From positions 1-47,997 of the forward strand of contig JAJPHS010000038.1 of assembly GCA_021325175.1 (NCBI GenBank): a stretch of DNA of 47,997 nt, written 5' to 3'. Every line of letters begins with the position of its first letter. Within the stretch, counting starts at the first letter, position 1. The notes beneath the pieces were generated by a model. It had not been told where the DNA came from and made no database searches. It worked only from the letters and a program-made list of their open reading frames with translations. The position numbers and the translations under genes were made by a program. Source of the stretch: Terriglobia bacterium (lineage in GTDB: Bacteria > Acidobacteriota > Terriglobia > Bryobacterales > Bryobacteraceae). This document shows, one piece after another, positions 32,397-41,674 of the stretch.

Positions 32397-33548
32397 ATGC
32401 CTAAAGCTGTTTTGATCGCCGCCGAAGAGGATCTTCTTTCCCGCGGCTTTTCCCGCCGGCAACTCGGCAAAATCGCGAGCGTTTTTGCCGCCGGCGCGGC
32501 TCTACCTTTTTACAATGAGGCGGCCTTCGCGCAGCGCTACGTTCGCGGCCAGATTTCAGACGACGCCGTCCGCATCAATCAGAACGAAAATCCTCTCGGG
32601 CCGTGCCCGGAAGCCTTGGAGGCGATCAATCGCGTTGCGCGCTTCGGTGGGCGTTATTCGCCGCACAATGAGGCGGGCGAGCTGGTGAAAACCGCCGCCG
32701 CGATGGAAGGCGTCAAGCCCGAATACATCACCGCCTATGCCGGCTCCAGCGATCCGCTCCAGCGCGTCGTATGCGCGTTCTGTTCTCCCAGCCGTGGATT
32801 CGTGATGGCCGACCCCGGTTACGAATCCGGCGCGCAAACCGCGAAATTCATCGGCGCCAAAGCCATCCACGTGCCGCTGCGCGCGGACCATTCGCATGAC
32901 GTTCAGGCCATGGTCAAGGCCGATCCCAACGCCGGCGTCATCTACATCTGCAATCCGAATAATCCCACCGGCACGCTCACCTCGCGCTCCGATATCGAGT
33001 GGGTGATCGCCAACAAACCCAAGGGCTCGATTCTCCTGCTCGACGAGGCGTACTGGCATTTCACGACGCTTGCCAAATCTGGCGTGGATCTGGTCGCGGC
33101 CGACAAAGACATCATCGTGCTGCGAACTTTCTCCAAGGTTTACGGCATGGCCGGATTGCGCGCCGGTCTGGCGATCGGCCGCCCGGATCTGCTCGAAAAG
33201 CTGCGCCCCTACGGTCCCGGATTCACGCCGATTACCGGCACCGCGGCCGCCACGGCGAGCCTGAAGGTCCCCGATCTGGTTCCGAACCGGCGCAAGATCA
33301 ACGCCGATATCCGCTCGAATGTTTTCGAGTTTCTGGATAAGAAGGGTTATAAGTTCACCAAGAGTGAATCGAACGCCTTCATGATCGACGTGCGCCGCCC
33401 CAACACGGAAGTGATCCAGGCCATGGCCAAGGAAAATGTGCTGATCGGTCGCCCCTGGCCGGTCTGGCCGACCTGGGTCCGCATATCCGTCGGCACCCAG
33501 GCCGAAATGGACCGCTTCAAGATCGCGTTCTCCAAGGTAATGGCCTAA
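32397..33548 (+). CDS. Tat-exported class I/II aminotransferase, HisC-like
   Basis: 383 residues from ATG 32397 (GAGGAG 11-16 bases upstream). The N-terminus holds a twin-arginine signal, Arg20-Arg21 in GFSRRQLGKIASVFAAGAAL with a probable cleavage site at AFA-Q near residue 45. The mature part is a fold type I aminotransferase close to histidinol-phosphate aminotransferase: INQNENPLGPCPEAL, YICNPNNPTGTL, LLLDEAYWHF, and the PLP lysine in RTFSKVYGMAGLRAGLAIG. A folded, cofactor-loaded protein fits Tat export. A periplasmic substrate is therefore expected; which one is unknown. Not in a histidine operon. Confidence 0.88.
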   Translation: MPKAVLIAAEEDLLSRGFSRRQLGKIASVFAAGAALPFYNEAAFAQRYVRGQISDDAVRINQNENPLGPCPEALEAINRVARFGGRYSPHNEAGELVKTAAAMEGVKPEYITAYAGSSDPLQRVVCAFCSPSRGFVMADPGYESGAQTAKFIGAKAIHVPLRADHSHDVQAMVKADPNAGVIYICNPNNPTGTLTSRSDIEWVIANKPKGSILLLDEAYWHFTTLAKSGVDLVAADKDIIVLRTFSKVYGMAGLRAGLAIGRPDLLEKLRPYGPGFTPITGTAAATASLKVPDLVPNRRKINADIRSNVFEFLDKKGYKFTKSESNAFMIDVRRPNTEVIQAMAKENVLIGRPWPVWPTWVRISVGTQAEMDRFKIAFSKVMA

Positions 33549-33588
33549 CCGGCAAATCGCAGCGAAGTCCAAACGCGGAGCTCGCGAG

Positions 33589-33636
33589 GCAGGGAAGTAA
33601 AACTGCCCTGCGGTAAAAACTTGCCGTTACTTTTTT
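33589..33636. terminator. Hairpin plus T tract between convergent genes
   Basis: GCAGGG (33589-33594) pairs with CCCTGC (33606-33611), followed by a weaker stem (GGTAA/TTGCC) and TTTTTT at 33631-33636. It lies after the exported aminotransferase and before the end of the convergent PilZ-like gene. The T tract is some distance from the stronger stem, so efficiency is uncertain. Confidence 0.45.
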
Positions 33637-33657
33637 CTCAGTACTCTTAGAGAGCCC

Positions 33658-33990
33658 TTAAGCGAAACGCCTTACCGCGGGCCGTTCGAGCAGGCACATC
33701 AGGTGCTTTGGTGTGAACCATTTGGGCGACCAGCTCGAATCGATATCCAGCGTCACTTCCACCAGATAACCCAGCATCTCGGCGAACTGGCAGGATTGGA
33801 CAATGCCGCGCAAGTTGTACGCCTCGCAATGAATATTCACCTGGGAATTGCGCCGGATCGGCTTGTCCACCAGCACCACCGCGCTTCGCTCTCCAATCTC
33901 TTCCAGATTCCCCGTGATCAGCCGCCCGCATCCGCAAAGAATCGACACCAACTCCGAGCATAAGTGACGTTTGTCGGTATGATTACGCAT
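33658..33990 (-). CDS. PilZ-like domain protein with degenerate c-di-GMP motifs
   Basis: 110 residues. The barrel pattern GNLEEIGERSAVVLVDKPIRRNSQVNIHCEAYNLRGIVQSC resembles PilZ. Of the c-di-GMP signature, the RxxxR box is missing and the D/NxSxxG box reads NLEEIG with Ser replaced by Glu, so ligand binding is doubtful. ATG at 33990, ribosome binding site weak. Several Cys residues (about 11, 19, 21, 54, 67) are unusual for such a small cytoplasmic protein. Upstream of DUF2203 is on the same strand but 35 bases separate them. Confidence 0.6.
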   Translation of the reverse strand: MRNHTDKRHLCSELVSILCGCGRLITGNLEEIGERSAVVLVDKPIRRNSQVNIHCEAYNLRGIVQSCQFAEMLGYLVEVTLDIDSSWSPKWFTPKHLMCLLERPAVRRFA

Positions 33991-34025
33991 GCTTTTCGCG
34001 CTGCAATACGACTGCCACCCGGGTA

Positions 34026-34457
34026 CTATTCCGTCGAATGTTTCTTCAGGAATCGGTCATCGATCGGTTTTCGTCCCCGAAATCCTTCTTCAGTGCCGTG
34101 CCAGTAGCCGATCCGATCCTCGCCTAACTTCCAGCACAAACAGACCTCGCGGCCTTCATAGAGACAGAGAAAATCGATCAAGCCGATATCCAGATCCTTC
34201 ACCAGAGCGCCGATTCTCTCGATCTCTTCAAGCGCCTGCTTCATCGCAGCCAAGCTCGTATCGCGCCGCGCCCGCAGCGACAAATACGCGGACCGATCCA
34301 CCCGCGCGCCGCCCGAAATTCGTATACGCGACTGAAATTCATTCAACTCCTGGTCGGCCTTCTGAAATTCGGCGCGGTGAAAAACGGCCTGATGCAGCAG
34401 CCGCCCGACTTCCGGCAGAGCCCTTTCGGCGTCGGCCAACAGGAAATATTTCGGCAT
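34026..34457 (-). CDS. DUF2203 family protein
   Basis: 143 residues beginning MPKYFLLADAERALPEVGRL; conserved DUF2203 C-terminal part KDLDIGLIDFLCLYEGREVC then LCWKLGEDRIGYWHGTEEGF. The middle part is a charged coiled coil (residues about 30-85). Function unknown; cytoplasmic. ATG 34457 is preferred over a GTG at 34550, because the extra residues do not resemble the family. Divergent from the DUF1844 gene. Confidence 0.85.
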   Translation of the reverse strand: MPKYFLLADAERALPEVGRLLHQAVFHRAEFQKADQELNEFQSRIRISGGARVDRSAYLSLRARRDTSLAAMKQALEEIERIGALVKDLDIGLIDFLCLYEGREVCLCWKLGEDRIGYWHGTEEGFRGRKPIDDRFLKKHSTE

Positions 34458-34567
34458 GGCTAACGACCATCCCTCCACAACCGACCAGGACGCCTGGTCC
34501 CGAAGGAGCCGTAATGCTCCAGCCGTCCCTGCTCCGGCGAAGACATACACTAATAATAGAGAAAAAG

Positions 34568-34873
34568 ATGACCGAGACGGATTTCACACTTCCCCCGGCG
34601 ACCTTCGAATTTCTCGTGTTTTCCCTGAAGTTGCAGGCCGAAATGCGCCTGATGGGCGATATGCCGGAACCCGGCGAATCGCAGCCGGCCGAGCCCGTGC
34701 CGGACCTGACCGGGGCGCGGCATGCCATTGACCTGCTGGCCATGCTCGAAGAGAAGACGCGCGGAAATCTGAGCCTGGAAGAGCGCCGGATCCTCGAAAA
34801 CTCTCTCACCGAGCTGCGATTTCGCTACGTCCAGGCGACGGAAAAAGTTCTGAAAAAGACCAACGCCGGATGA
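34568..34873 (+). CDS. DUF1844 family protein
   Basis: 101 residues: MTETDFTLPPATFEFLVFSL then helical KLQAEMRLMGDM and HAIDLLAMLEEKTRGNLSLEE, the DUF1844 pattern common in Acidobacteriota and Deltaproteobacteria. No enzymatic motif. ATG at 34568 with a weak purine-rich AGAGAAAAAG just before it. Overlaps the following gene as ATGA, starting a probable operon of DUF1844, PhnP-like, RibF and aldolase genes. Confidence 0.85.
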   Translation: MTETDFTLPPATFEFLVFSLKLQAEMRLMGDMPEPGESQPAEPVPDLTGARHAIDLLAMLEEKTRGNLSLEERRILENSLTELRFRYVQATEKVLKKTNAG

Positions 34874-35670
34874 GCATAGCCTCAGGGATGAATCCGGCGA
34901 TCTCCATCACCGTGCTCGGCTCGGGTACCAGCGCCGGCGTGCCCACCATCGGCTGCTCCTGCGCGGTCTGCGCCTCGGCCGATCCGCGGGACCGGCGGCT
35001 TCGCCCCTCGATTCTTCTCCGCTACGACGGACGCGCAGTGCTCGTCGACACCTCGCCCGATTTTCGCGAGCAGGCGCTTCGCGCGCGCATCGAGCGCGTG
35101 GACGCGATCATTTACACTCACGCCCACGCCGATCACATCCTCGGCCTGGACGACGTCAGGCCCTTCAATTATCGCCAGAAACAGGCCATTCCGCTCTACG
35201 GCGACGAAGCGACGCTCGAAGCGATCCAGCGCGTTTTTCGTTACGCCTTCACCGATGAGCCAAGCGAATCCACCAGGCCGCGGCTCGAACTAAAAACGCT
35301 GAACGGCGAACCTTTTCATGTTTTCGGAATCGAGTTCACGCCGCTACGCCTGCCGCATGGAAAAACTTCTCAGGTCCTCGGCTTCCGCTTCGGCGCCGCC
35401 GCCTACCTCACCGATCACAGCGATATCCCGGAGACGGTAAAAGCCAAATTACAGGGGCTCGACGTGCTGTTTTTGGACGCGCTTCGCCATCGCCCGCATC
35501 CGACGCATTCCACGGTGGAGCAGAGCCTTGCCTGGGTCGCGGAGCTGAAGCCGCGCCGCGCTTTTTTTACCCATATCTGTCACGATCTGCCGCACGCGGC
35601 AACGGAAGCGGCGCTCCCGCCGCACGTGCGCCTCGCTTACGACGGCTTAGAAATCAATGTTGATTCATGA
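34870..35670 (+). CDS. MBL-fold phosphodiesterase, PhnP-like
   Basis: 266 residues. Metallo-beta-lactamase motif YTHAHADHILGLDD, the structural-zinc cysteines GCSCAVCASADPRDRR and a later TDHSDIP and HRPHPTHSTVEQ supplying further ligands. Architecture matches PhnP, a 5-phosphoribosyl 1,2-cyclic phosphodiesterase, though no other phn genes are present; related proteins act on other cyclic phosphodiesters. ATG at 34870 overlaps DUF1844; a second start at 34888 (MNPAISITVLGSGTS) has AGGG nearby and is equally plausible. Confidence 0.85.
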   Translation: MSIASGMNPAISITVLGSGTSAGVPTIGCSCAVCASADPRDRRLRPSILLRYDGRAVLVDTSPDFREQALRARIERVDAIIYTHAHADHILGLDDVRPFNYRQKQAIPLYGDEATLEAIQRVFRYAFTDEPSESTRPRLELKTLNGEPFHVFGIEFTPLRLPHGKTSQVLGFRFGAAAYLTDHSDIPETVKAKLQGLDVLFLDALRHRPHPTHSTVEQSLAWVAELKPRRAFFTHICHDLPHAATEAALPPHVRLAYDGLEINVDS

Positions 35671-35677
35671 GTCCAGC

Positions 35678-36616
35678 ATGAGGATTGCGCGCCGCATCGA
35701 GGAAGCCGCCGGATTTGCGCCCTCGGTTGTCACCATCGGGAATTTCGACGGCGTTCATCTGGGTCACCAGCATCTGTTTGAGGAGGTGGTCCGCGCCGCG
35801 TCCGAAGCCCGCGCAAATCCCACTGTTTTGACCTTCGATCCGCACCCGGCCCGCGTCGTCGCGCCGGATCGCGCTCCTCGTCTTCTCACGCCCATCGAGG
35901 AACGCTGCCGCCTCATGGACCAGTACGGCATCGCTCAGGTGCTCATCCTGCCCTTCGATGAAACTCTCGCGCGGCTGAGCCCGGATGATTTCGTTCGCGA
36001 AATTCTTGTCCGGACATTGGGGACGAAAATTGTTCTGGTCGGGGATAATTTTCGCTTCGGCCACAAACAATCCGGAGACACGCATCTGCTGGCGCAGCTC
36101 GGGGAGCGATACGGCTTCGAAACCCGCATCGTCAGCGCGGTGCGCCTTCGCAACCGCGTCGTATCCTCAAGCGAGGTTCGCAAGCTGGTCGAAGCCGGCC
36201 AGGTCTCCATCGCCTGCCGGCTGCTGAAGCGGCCCTACGCGCTCTTAGGCGAGGTCGTTCGCGGCCATGGGATCGGAGCCAAGCAGGTGGTTCCCACGCT
36301 GAACCTTCGCGTTTCCGGCGAAGTGCTCCCCAAGCGCGGCGTCTACATCACCCGCACCCGGGACCTGGATTGTTCGCGGGCCTGGCGGTCGATCACGAAT
36401 ATCGGTTATCGCCCGACCTTCGGCGGCGATTCCGAGCTGAGCGTCGAAACGTTTCTTCTCGAACCGCTCGAAGGTCTGCCGCCCGGCCGGATCCGCGTGG
36501 AATTTCTGCATCGGGTGCGCGACGAAAAAAAGTTCGAAAGCCCGGAGGCGCTGAAATCGCAGGTGCTCCGCGACGTGAACCGCGCCCAATCCTATTTCCG
36601 CCGGATCTCCGCGTGA
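35678..36616 (+). CDS. ribF: Bifunctional riboflavin kinase/FAD synthetase
   Basis: 312 residues. FAD synthetase (adenylyltransferase) domain first: VVTIGNFDGVHLGHQHLFEE with the HxGH motif, TFDPHP, VGDNFRFGHKQSGD and the SSSEVRKLVEAG loop; riboflavin kinase domain after about residue 185 (YALLGEVVRGHGIGAKQVVPTLNL with the flavin-binding loop, and TNIGYRPTFGG). Produces FMN and FAD in the cytoplasm. ATG 35678 gives the usual distance to the first motif; an earlier ATG at 35657 overlaps the upstream gene by 14 bases. Confidence 0.94.
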   Translation: MRIARRIEEAAGFAPSVVTIGNFDGVHLGHQHLFEEVVRAASEARANPTVLTFDPHPARVVAPDRAPRLLTPIEERCRLMDQYGIAQVLILPFDETLARLSPDDFVREILVRTLGTKIVLVGDNFRFGHKQSGDTHLLAQLGERYGFETRIVSAVRLRNRVVSSSEVRKLVEAGQVSIACRLLKRPYALLGEVVRGHGIGAKQVVPTLNLRVSGEVLPKRGVYITRTRDLDCSRAWRSITNIGYRPTFGGDSELSVETFLLEPLEGLPPGRIRVEFLHRVRDEKKFESPEALKSQVLRDVNRAQSYFRRISA

Positions 36617-36633
36617 AGGGCTAAAATACCTGT

Positions 36634-37713
<1,080 letters not shown>

Positions 37714-37717
37714 GCGC

Positions 37718-38911
37718 TTAGGCCGCCAGTTTCACGCCCTCCCAGCGAGCGACCACCGCCGTCGCCAGACAATTTCCCAGCACATTCACCGACGTTCGCG
37801 CCATGTCGAGAATCGTATCGATGCCCAGCAGGAGCGCGATCCCCTCCGCCGGCAGATTGAAGCTCGCCACGGTTCCCGCCAGGATAACCAGCGCCGCCCG
37901 CGGTACGCCGGCGACGCCCTTGCTCGTCAGCATCAGCGTGAGCATCATGACCAACTGCGTCGAAAACGGCATGGCGATATCCGCCGCCTGCGCGATGAAG
38001 ATCGAGGCCAGCGAAAGATACAGCGTCGTTCCCACCAGATTGAAGCTATATCCGGTGGGCAACACGAACGCGACAATATGTTTCGGCACGCCGAACGCTT
38101 CCATGTTTTCAAGCGACAACGGCAGCGCCGCCTCGCTCGACGCGGTGGAAAACGCGATCAGGAACGGACCTTTCGCGTACTCGATAAAGCGCCGGATGGG
38201 CACCCGCGCGGCCATTGCGCAGGCCCCGAACACCAGCACCACGACCACGGCCTGCGCGACATAAAGCGTCGCCACCAGCGTGCCTAAATTGACCAGCACG
38301 CCCAGCCCTTTTTGCCCCACCGTCGCCGCGATCGCGCCGAAAACTCCCAGCGGCGCGAACAGCATGACGTAGTTCGTGAATCGGAACATCACTTCGGAAA
38401 GCGAGTCGCAAAATTCGACCATGGCCCGCGCCTTCGCTCCGATGGCCGCGCACGCCGCGCCGAAAAGAAACGAAAATACGACGATCTGTAAAACATCGCC
38501 GCGCGCCATCGCGTCGATGATGCTGGTCGGAAAAATGTGTTCGATCATTTGCGAGTAACTCTGCGTGGGCTGCCCCAGTCCCGCCGCCGGCGCATTCGCG
38601 ATCCGCACGCCCGCGCCGGGCTTTACCAGATTCACCGCGCCCAATCCGATGAACAGCGCGATGGTGGTGACGATTTCGAAATAGATCAGCGCTTTTCCGC
38701 CGATCCGGCCCATGGTTTTCAGGCTGCCCGTGCCCGCAATGCCGACCACCAGCGTCCCGAACAGCAGCGGCGCGATGATGGCGCGAATCATCCTCAGGAA
38801 AATCGATCCGAGCACGCCCATGGCCTGCGCCGGTCCCGGAAACCAGGCGCCGAACGCGATCCCCGCCACCAGCCCGATGAAAATCCAGCTCGTCAGAGAC
38901 GGATTCTTCAT
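37718..38911 (-). CDS. Dicarboxylate/amino acid:cation symporter (DAACS)
   Basis: 397 residues, about eight membrane helices plus two re-entrant loops. Family marks: LLFGTLVVGIAGTGSLKTMGRIG, the Ser-rich hairpin TASSEAALPLSLENMEAFGV, VLPTGYSFNLVGTTLYL and MMLTLMLTSKGVAGVPRAAL, with the Asp-containing helix (LLGIDTILDMARTSVNVLGN). Takes up glutamate, aspartate or C4-dicarboxylates with H+ or Na+. ATG 38911 is preceded by AAGGGGGGC, a strong site; in-frame ATGs at 38923 and 38935 would overlap nadK. Transcribed from the nadK side. Confidence 0.92.
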   Translation of the reverse strand: MKNPSLTSWIFIGLVAGIAFGAWFPGPAQAMGVLGSIFLRMIRAIIAPLLFGTLVVGIAGTGSLKTMGRIGGKALIYFEIVTTIALFIGLGAVNLVKPGAGVRIANAPAAGLGQPTQSYSQMIEHIFPTSIIDAMARGDVLQIVVFSFLFGAACAAIGAKARAMVEFCDSLSEVMFRFTNYVMLFAPLGVFGAIAATVGQKGLGVLVNLGTLVATLYVAQAVVVVLVFGACAMAARVPIRRFIEYAKGPFLIAFSTASSEAALPLSLENMEAFGVPKHIVAFVLPTGYSFNLVGTTLYLSLASIFIAQAADIAMPFSTQLVMMLTLMLTSKGVAGVPRAALVILAGTVASFNLPAEGIALLLGIDTILDMARTSVNVLGNCLATAVVARWEGVKLAA

Positions 38912-38919
38912 GCCCCCCT

Positions 38920-39783
38920 TCATCGGCCGCCCCATTTCAATTTTTCGCGCAGCACGTCAAAAAACATCATCTCCGGCGGACGAATCAAATTGATGCAATG
39001 CTCCGAGCGGCGGCACGTCACGCGATCGCCGGCCCGCAGCAGCTCGCCGATCTGGCCGTCGATGGTCAGATAGGTCGCGTTGTCGTCGCTGCGATTGATC
39101 ACTTCGATCACCGCCTGCTCGTCCAGCACCACCGGCCGGTTGCTCAGCGTGTGCGGGCAAATCGGCGTGATGCTCAACGCGCCCACGCCCGGAAAAACGA
39201 TCGGCCCCCCGGCCGAAAGCGAATATGCCGTGGACCCGGTCGGCGTCGCCACGATCAATCCGTCGGCGCGGTACACGCAAACGAAGCGGCGGTCGACGTG
39301 CAGCTCCAGCTCGATCATGCGCGCGATCTGAAACTTGGTCATCACCATGTCGTTCAGCGCGTCGTGCGCCGCCAGCAGCTCGCCATCGCGATGCAGCTCG
39401 CAGTGGAGCATGCGGCGGCGGCTGATCGCGTAATCGCCGCACAGCGCCCGCTCCAGCTGCGAATACACTTCTTCCACCTTGATCGCCGTCAAGAATCCCA
39501 GCCCGCCCAGGTTCACCGCGAAAATCGGGATCTCCGTCGCCCGCGCCGATCGCGCCGCCGAAAGCAGCGTTCCATCTCCGCCGAGCACGATGATCAACTG
39601 CGCTCCTTCGACAATCTCATCGCGAGGCGCGCTGACCGGCCGCGCGGCGTACAGTGCCGTTTCATCATCGACGCGAACCTGAACGCCGCGCGCTTCAAGC
39701 CAGGCGATCAGCTCCGGCACCAGCCGGGTCGCGTGCTCGCTGCGCGGTTTGGAGATGATCGCGACGGTGTTAACGGTGGACAT
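38920..39783 (-). CDS. nadK: NAD kinase
   Basis: 287 residues from ATG 39783. Phosphorylates NAD+ to NADP+ with ATP or polyphosphate. IIVLGGDGTLLSAAR (GGDGT at 68-72, ATP loop), FAVNLGGLGFLT, LNDMVMTKF and the NAD-site TPTGSTAYSLSAGGPIVFPG are all present. The open frame extends much further upstream but that part is antisense of tlyA. No strong ribosome binding site. Part of the conserved xseB-ispA-tlyA-nadK order. Confidence 0.95.
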   Translation of the reverse strand: MSTVNTVAIISKPRSEHATRLVPELIAWLEARGVQVRVDDETALYAARPVSAPRDEIVEGAQLIIVLGGDGTLLSAARSARATEIPIFAVNLGGLGFLTAIKVEEVYSQLERALCGDYAISRRRMLHCELHRDGELLAAHDALNDMVMTKFQIARMIELELHVDRRFVCVYRADGLIVATPTGSTAYSLSAGGPIVFPGVGALSITPICPHTLSNRPVVLDEQAVIEVINRSDDNATYLTIDGQIGELLRAGDRVTCRRSEHCINLIRPPEMMFFDVLREKLKWGGR

Positions 39784-39791
39784 AAAGACGG

Positions 39792-40517
39792 TTATCTTCG
39801 CCGCCCATGAAGCAAAAATTCCTTGTTCCCCTCGGCTCCTAAGATCGGGCTCTCGATGATCTCCGCCGCGAATCCGGCCGCCTCCACCGCTCCGCGCACC
39901 CGGTCGCAGGCGGCCCGGTGCAGCGCCGGATCGCGCACGATCCCTCCCTTGCCCACCTCCCCGCGCCCGGCCTCGAACTGCGGCTTCACCAGCACGATCA
40001 TCTCGCCGTCGGGCGCCAGCAGCGGCGCAATCGCCGGAACGATCAGCGTTGCCGAAATGAAGCTCACATCGCACGCCGCCAGCTCTATTTTTTCCGGAAA
40101 ATCCTCCGGACGCAGATAGCGCGCGTTCACTCCCTCGCGCGCGATCACCCGTTCGTCGCGCCGCAGCTTCCATTCGAGCTGCCCGTGCCCCACGTCCACC
40201 GCGTAAACGCGAGCCGCGCCACGCTGCAACAGCACATCGGTAAATCCGCCCGTGGACGCCCCCACATCCAGGCAAACGCGCCCCGCCGGGTCGATCCCGA
40301 AATGATCCAGCGCGCCCGCCAGCTTGTATCCGCCGCGGCTCACATACGGCATCCGCTCCATCACTTCCACTCGAGCATCGTCCGGCACCGCATGCCCCGG
40401 CTTATCCGCGCGCTGATCCTCCACGCGAACCTGCCCCGCCAGAATCAGCGCCCGCGCCTTTTCGCGCGACTCCGCCAGCCCGCGCTCCAGCAACAGTTGA
40501 TCGAGCCGGATCTTCAT
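39792..40517 (-). CDS. tlyA: TlyA-family rRNA 2'-O-methyltransferase (hemolysin-like)
   Basis: 241 residues. N-terminal S4 RNA-binding domain (MKIRLDQLLLERGLAESREK, ARALILAGQVRVEDQ), then an FtsJ-like SAM domain: VSRGGYKLAGALDHF with the first catalytic Lys, CLDVGASTGGFTDVLLQRGA SAM loop, ACDVSFISATLIV and LVKPQFEAGRGEVGKGG. Known TlyA 2'-O-methylates 16S and 23S rRNA cytidines. ATG 40517 overlaps ispA by ATGA. Confidence 0.93.
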   Translation of the reverse strand: MKIRLDQLLLERGLAESREKARALILAGQVRVEDQRADKPGHAVPDDARVEVMERMPYVSRGGYKLAGALDHFGIDPAGRVCLDVGASTGGFTDVLLQRGAARVYAVDVGHGQLEWKLRRDERVIAREGVNARYLRPEDFPEKIELAACDVSFISATLIVPAIAPLLAPDGEMIVLVKPQFEAGRGEVGKGGIVRDPALHRAACDRVRGAVEAAGFAAEIIESPILGAEGNKEFLLHGRRR

Positions 40518-41398
40518 GCGCTCCGTCGAACAATAAAATCGGCGAGCTGCCGCAGCCACTCCCCGCGCTCGCCGAACGGCTTCAGCGCCGCGTGCGCGTT
40601 CCTTCGCTCCTGCTCCGCCATCTCGCGCGAGCGCTCGATTCCATACACCGCCGGAAACGTGATCTTGTGCTGCTGCGCGTCCTTGCCCGCCGTTTTTCCC
40701 AGCGCCGCCGATGGCTGCTCCACATCGAGGACATCATCCACGATCTGAAACGCCAGGCCGATGTGCTCGCCGTACCGCGTCAGCGCCTGAAGCTGCCGGT
40801 CGCTTGCGCCCGCGTAGATCGCGCCGATGCGAACGCTCGCCCGCAGCAGCGCTCCCGTTTTGGCGCGATGAATCGATTCGAGCAGCTCCGCCGTCGGATG
40901 CTTGCCCTCGCCTTCCAGATCGTTCACCTGGCCGCCGATCATCCCGCCCACCGTGCCAGACGCGGTCGCCAGCTCGCGCACAAGCTGAATCCTGCGATCC
41001 GCATCCACCCGTTCGAGCTTCGATAAAACCTCGAAAGCCCGCGTCAGCAGCGCGTCTCCCGCCAGGATTGCGATCGCCTCGCCGAATACCTTATGGCACG
41101 TCGGCCTTCCCCGCCGCAGATCGTCGTTGTCGAGCGCTGGCAGATCGTCGTGGATCAGCGAGTAGGTATGGATCAGCTCCAGCACGCACGCCGCTTCTTC
41201 CACCCCCTCCGCTTGGTCGCAAACCGCGTCCGCCGCCGCGATCGCCAGCACCGGCCGCACCCGCTTGCCGCCCGCGAACAGGCTGTAGCGCATCGCGCGG
41301 TGAATAATCGAGGGATTTTCCGTCTCCGCGGGCACGCACAAATCGAGCGCGCGATCCACTCGCCGCTGCCGCGCCGCGATATATTCGGCAAGCGTCAT
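40514..41398 (-). CDS. ispA: Farnesyl/geranylgeranyl diphosphate synthase
   Basis: 294 residues. First Asp-rich motif in LIHDDLPALDNDDLRRGRPT (residues 84-90), second in AFQIVDDVLDVEQPSAALGK, and the isopentenyl diphosphate site FAGGKRVRPVLAIA. Chain elongation of IPP and DMAPP. Whether the product is C15 or C20 cannot be settled from the residues before the first motif. Coupled by ATGA to xseB and tlyA. No dxs lies between ispA and tlyA, unlike many bacteria. Confidence 0.92.
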   Translation of the reverse strand: MTLAEYIAARQRRVDRALDLCVPAETENPSIIHRAMRYSLFAGGKRVRPVLAIAAADAVCDQAEGVEEAACVLELIHTYSLIHDDLPALDNDDLRRGRPTCHKVFGEAIAILAGDALLTRAFEVLSKLERVDADRRIQLVRELATASGTVGGMIGGQVNDLEGEGKHPTAELLESIHRAKTGALLRASVRIGAIYAGASDRQLQALTRYGEHIGLAFQIVDDVLDVEQPSAALGKTAGKDAQQHKITFPAVYGIERSREMAEQERRNAHAALKPFGERGEWLRQLADFIVRRSA

Positions 41399-41643
41399 CT
41401 GTCGTTTCGGGACGGCTCGTTTTTCAGGGGCTGGGGCTGCATTTCTCCCGCGCGCTTCATCAGAATCTCCACGCGCGTTTCGGCGTCCTCAAGCTGTTTC
41501 CGGCACTTCTCGGAAAGCTTCATGCCGCGCTCGAAAAGCTCCAGCGCGCGCTCCAGCGGAAGTTCGCCGCTTTCCATTTCTTTCACGATCGCTTCCAACT
41601 GCTGGAGTCCGGCTTCGAAACTCAACGGCGCGTCATCGGGCAT
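41395..41643 (-). CDS. xseB: Exodeoxyribonuclease VII small subunit
   Basis: 82 residues, typical XseB: LSFEAGLQQLEAIVKEMESGELPLERALELFERGMKLSEKCRKQL as the conserved two-helix core, followed by a short polar tail. Works with XseA in single-strand DNA degradation; xseA is not in this window. First gene of the xseB-ispA-tlyA-nadK run. Confidence 0.93.
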   Translation of the reverse strand: MPDDAPLSFEAGLQQLEAIVKEMESGELPLERALELFERGMKLSEKCRKQLEDAETRVEILMKRAGEMQPQPLKNEPSRNDR

Positions 41644-41674
41644 CGTTGCTATTATGCCGCACCCGCGCAGCCGC

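Noticed and set aside
38998..39810. 270-codon plus-strand frame opposite nadK
   Set aside because: Antisense shadow, no motif; nadK motifs are complete.
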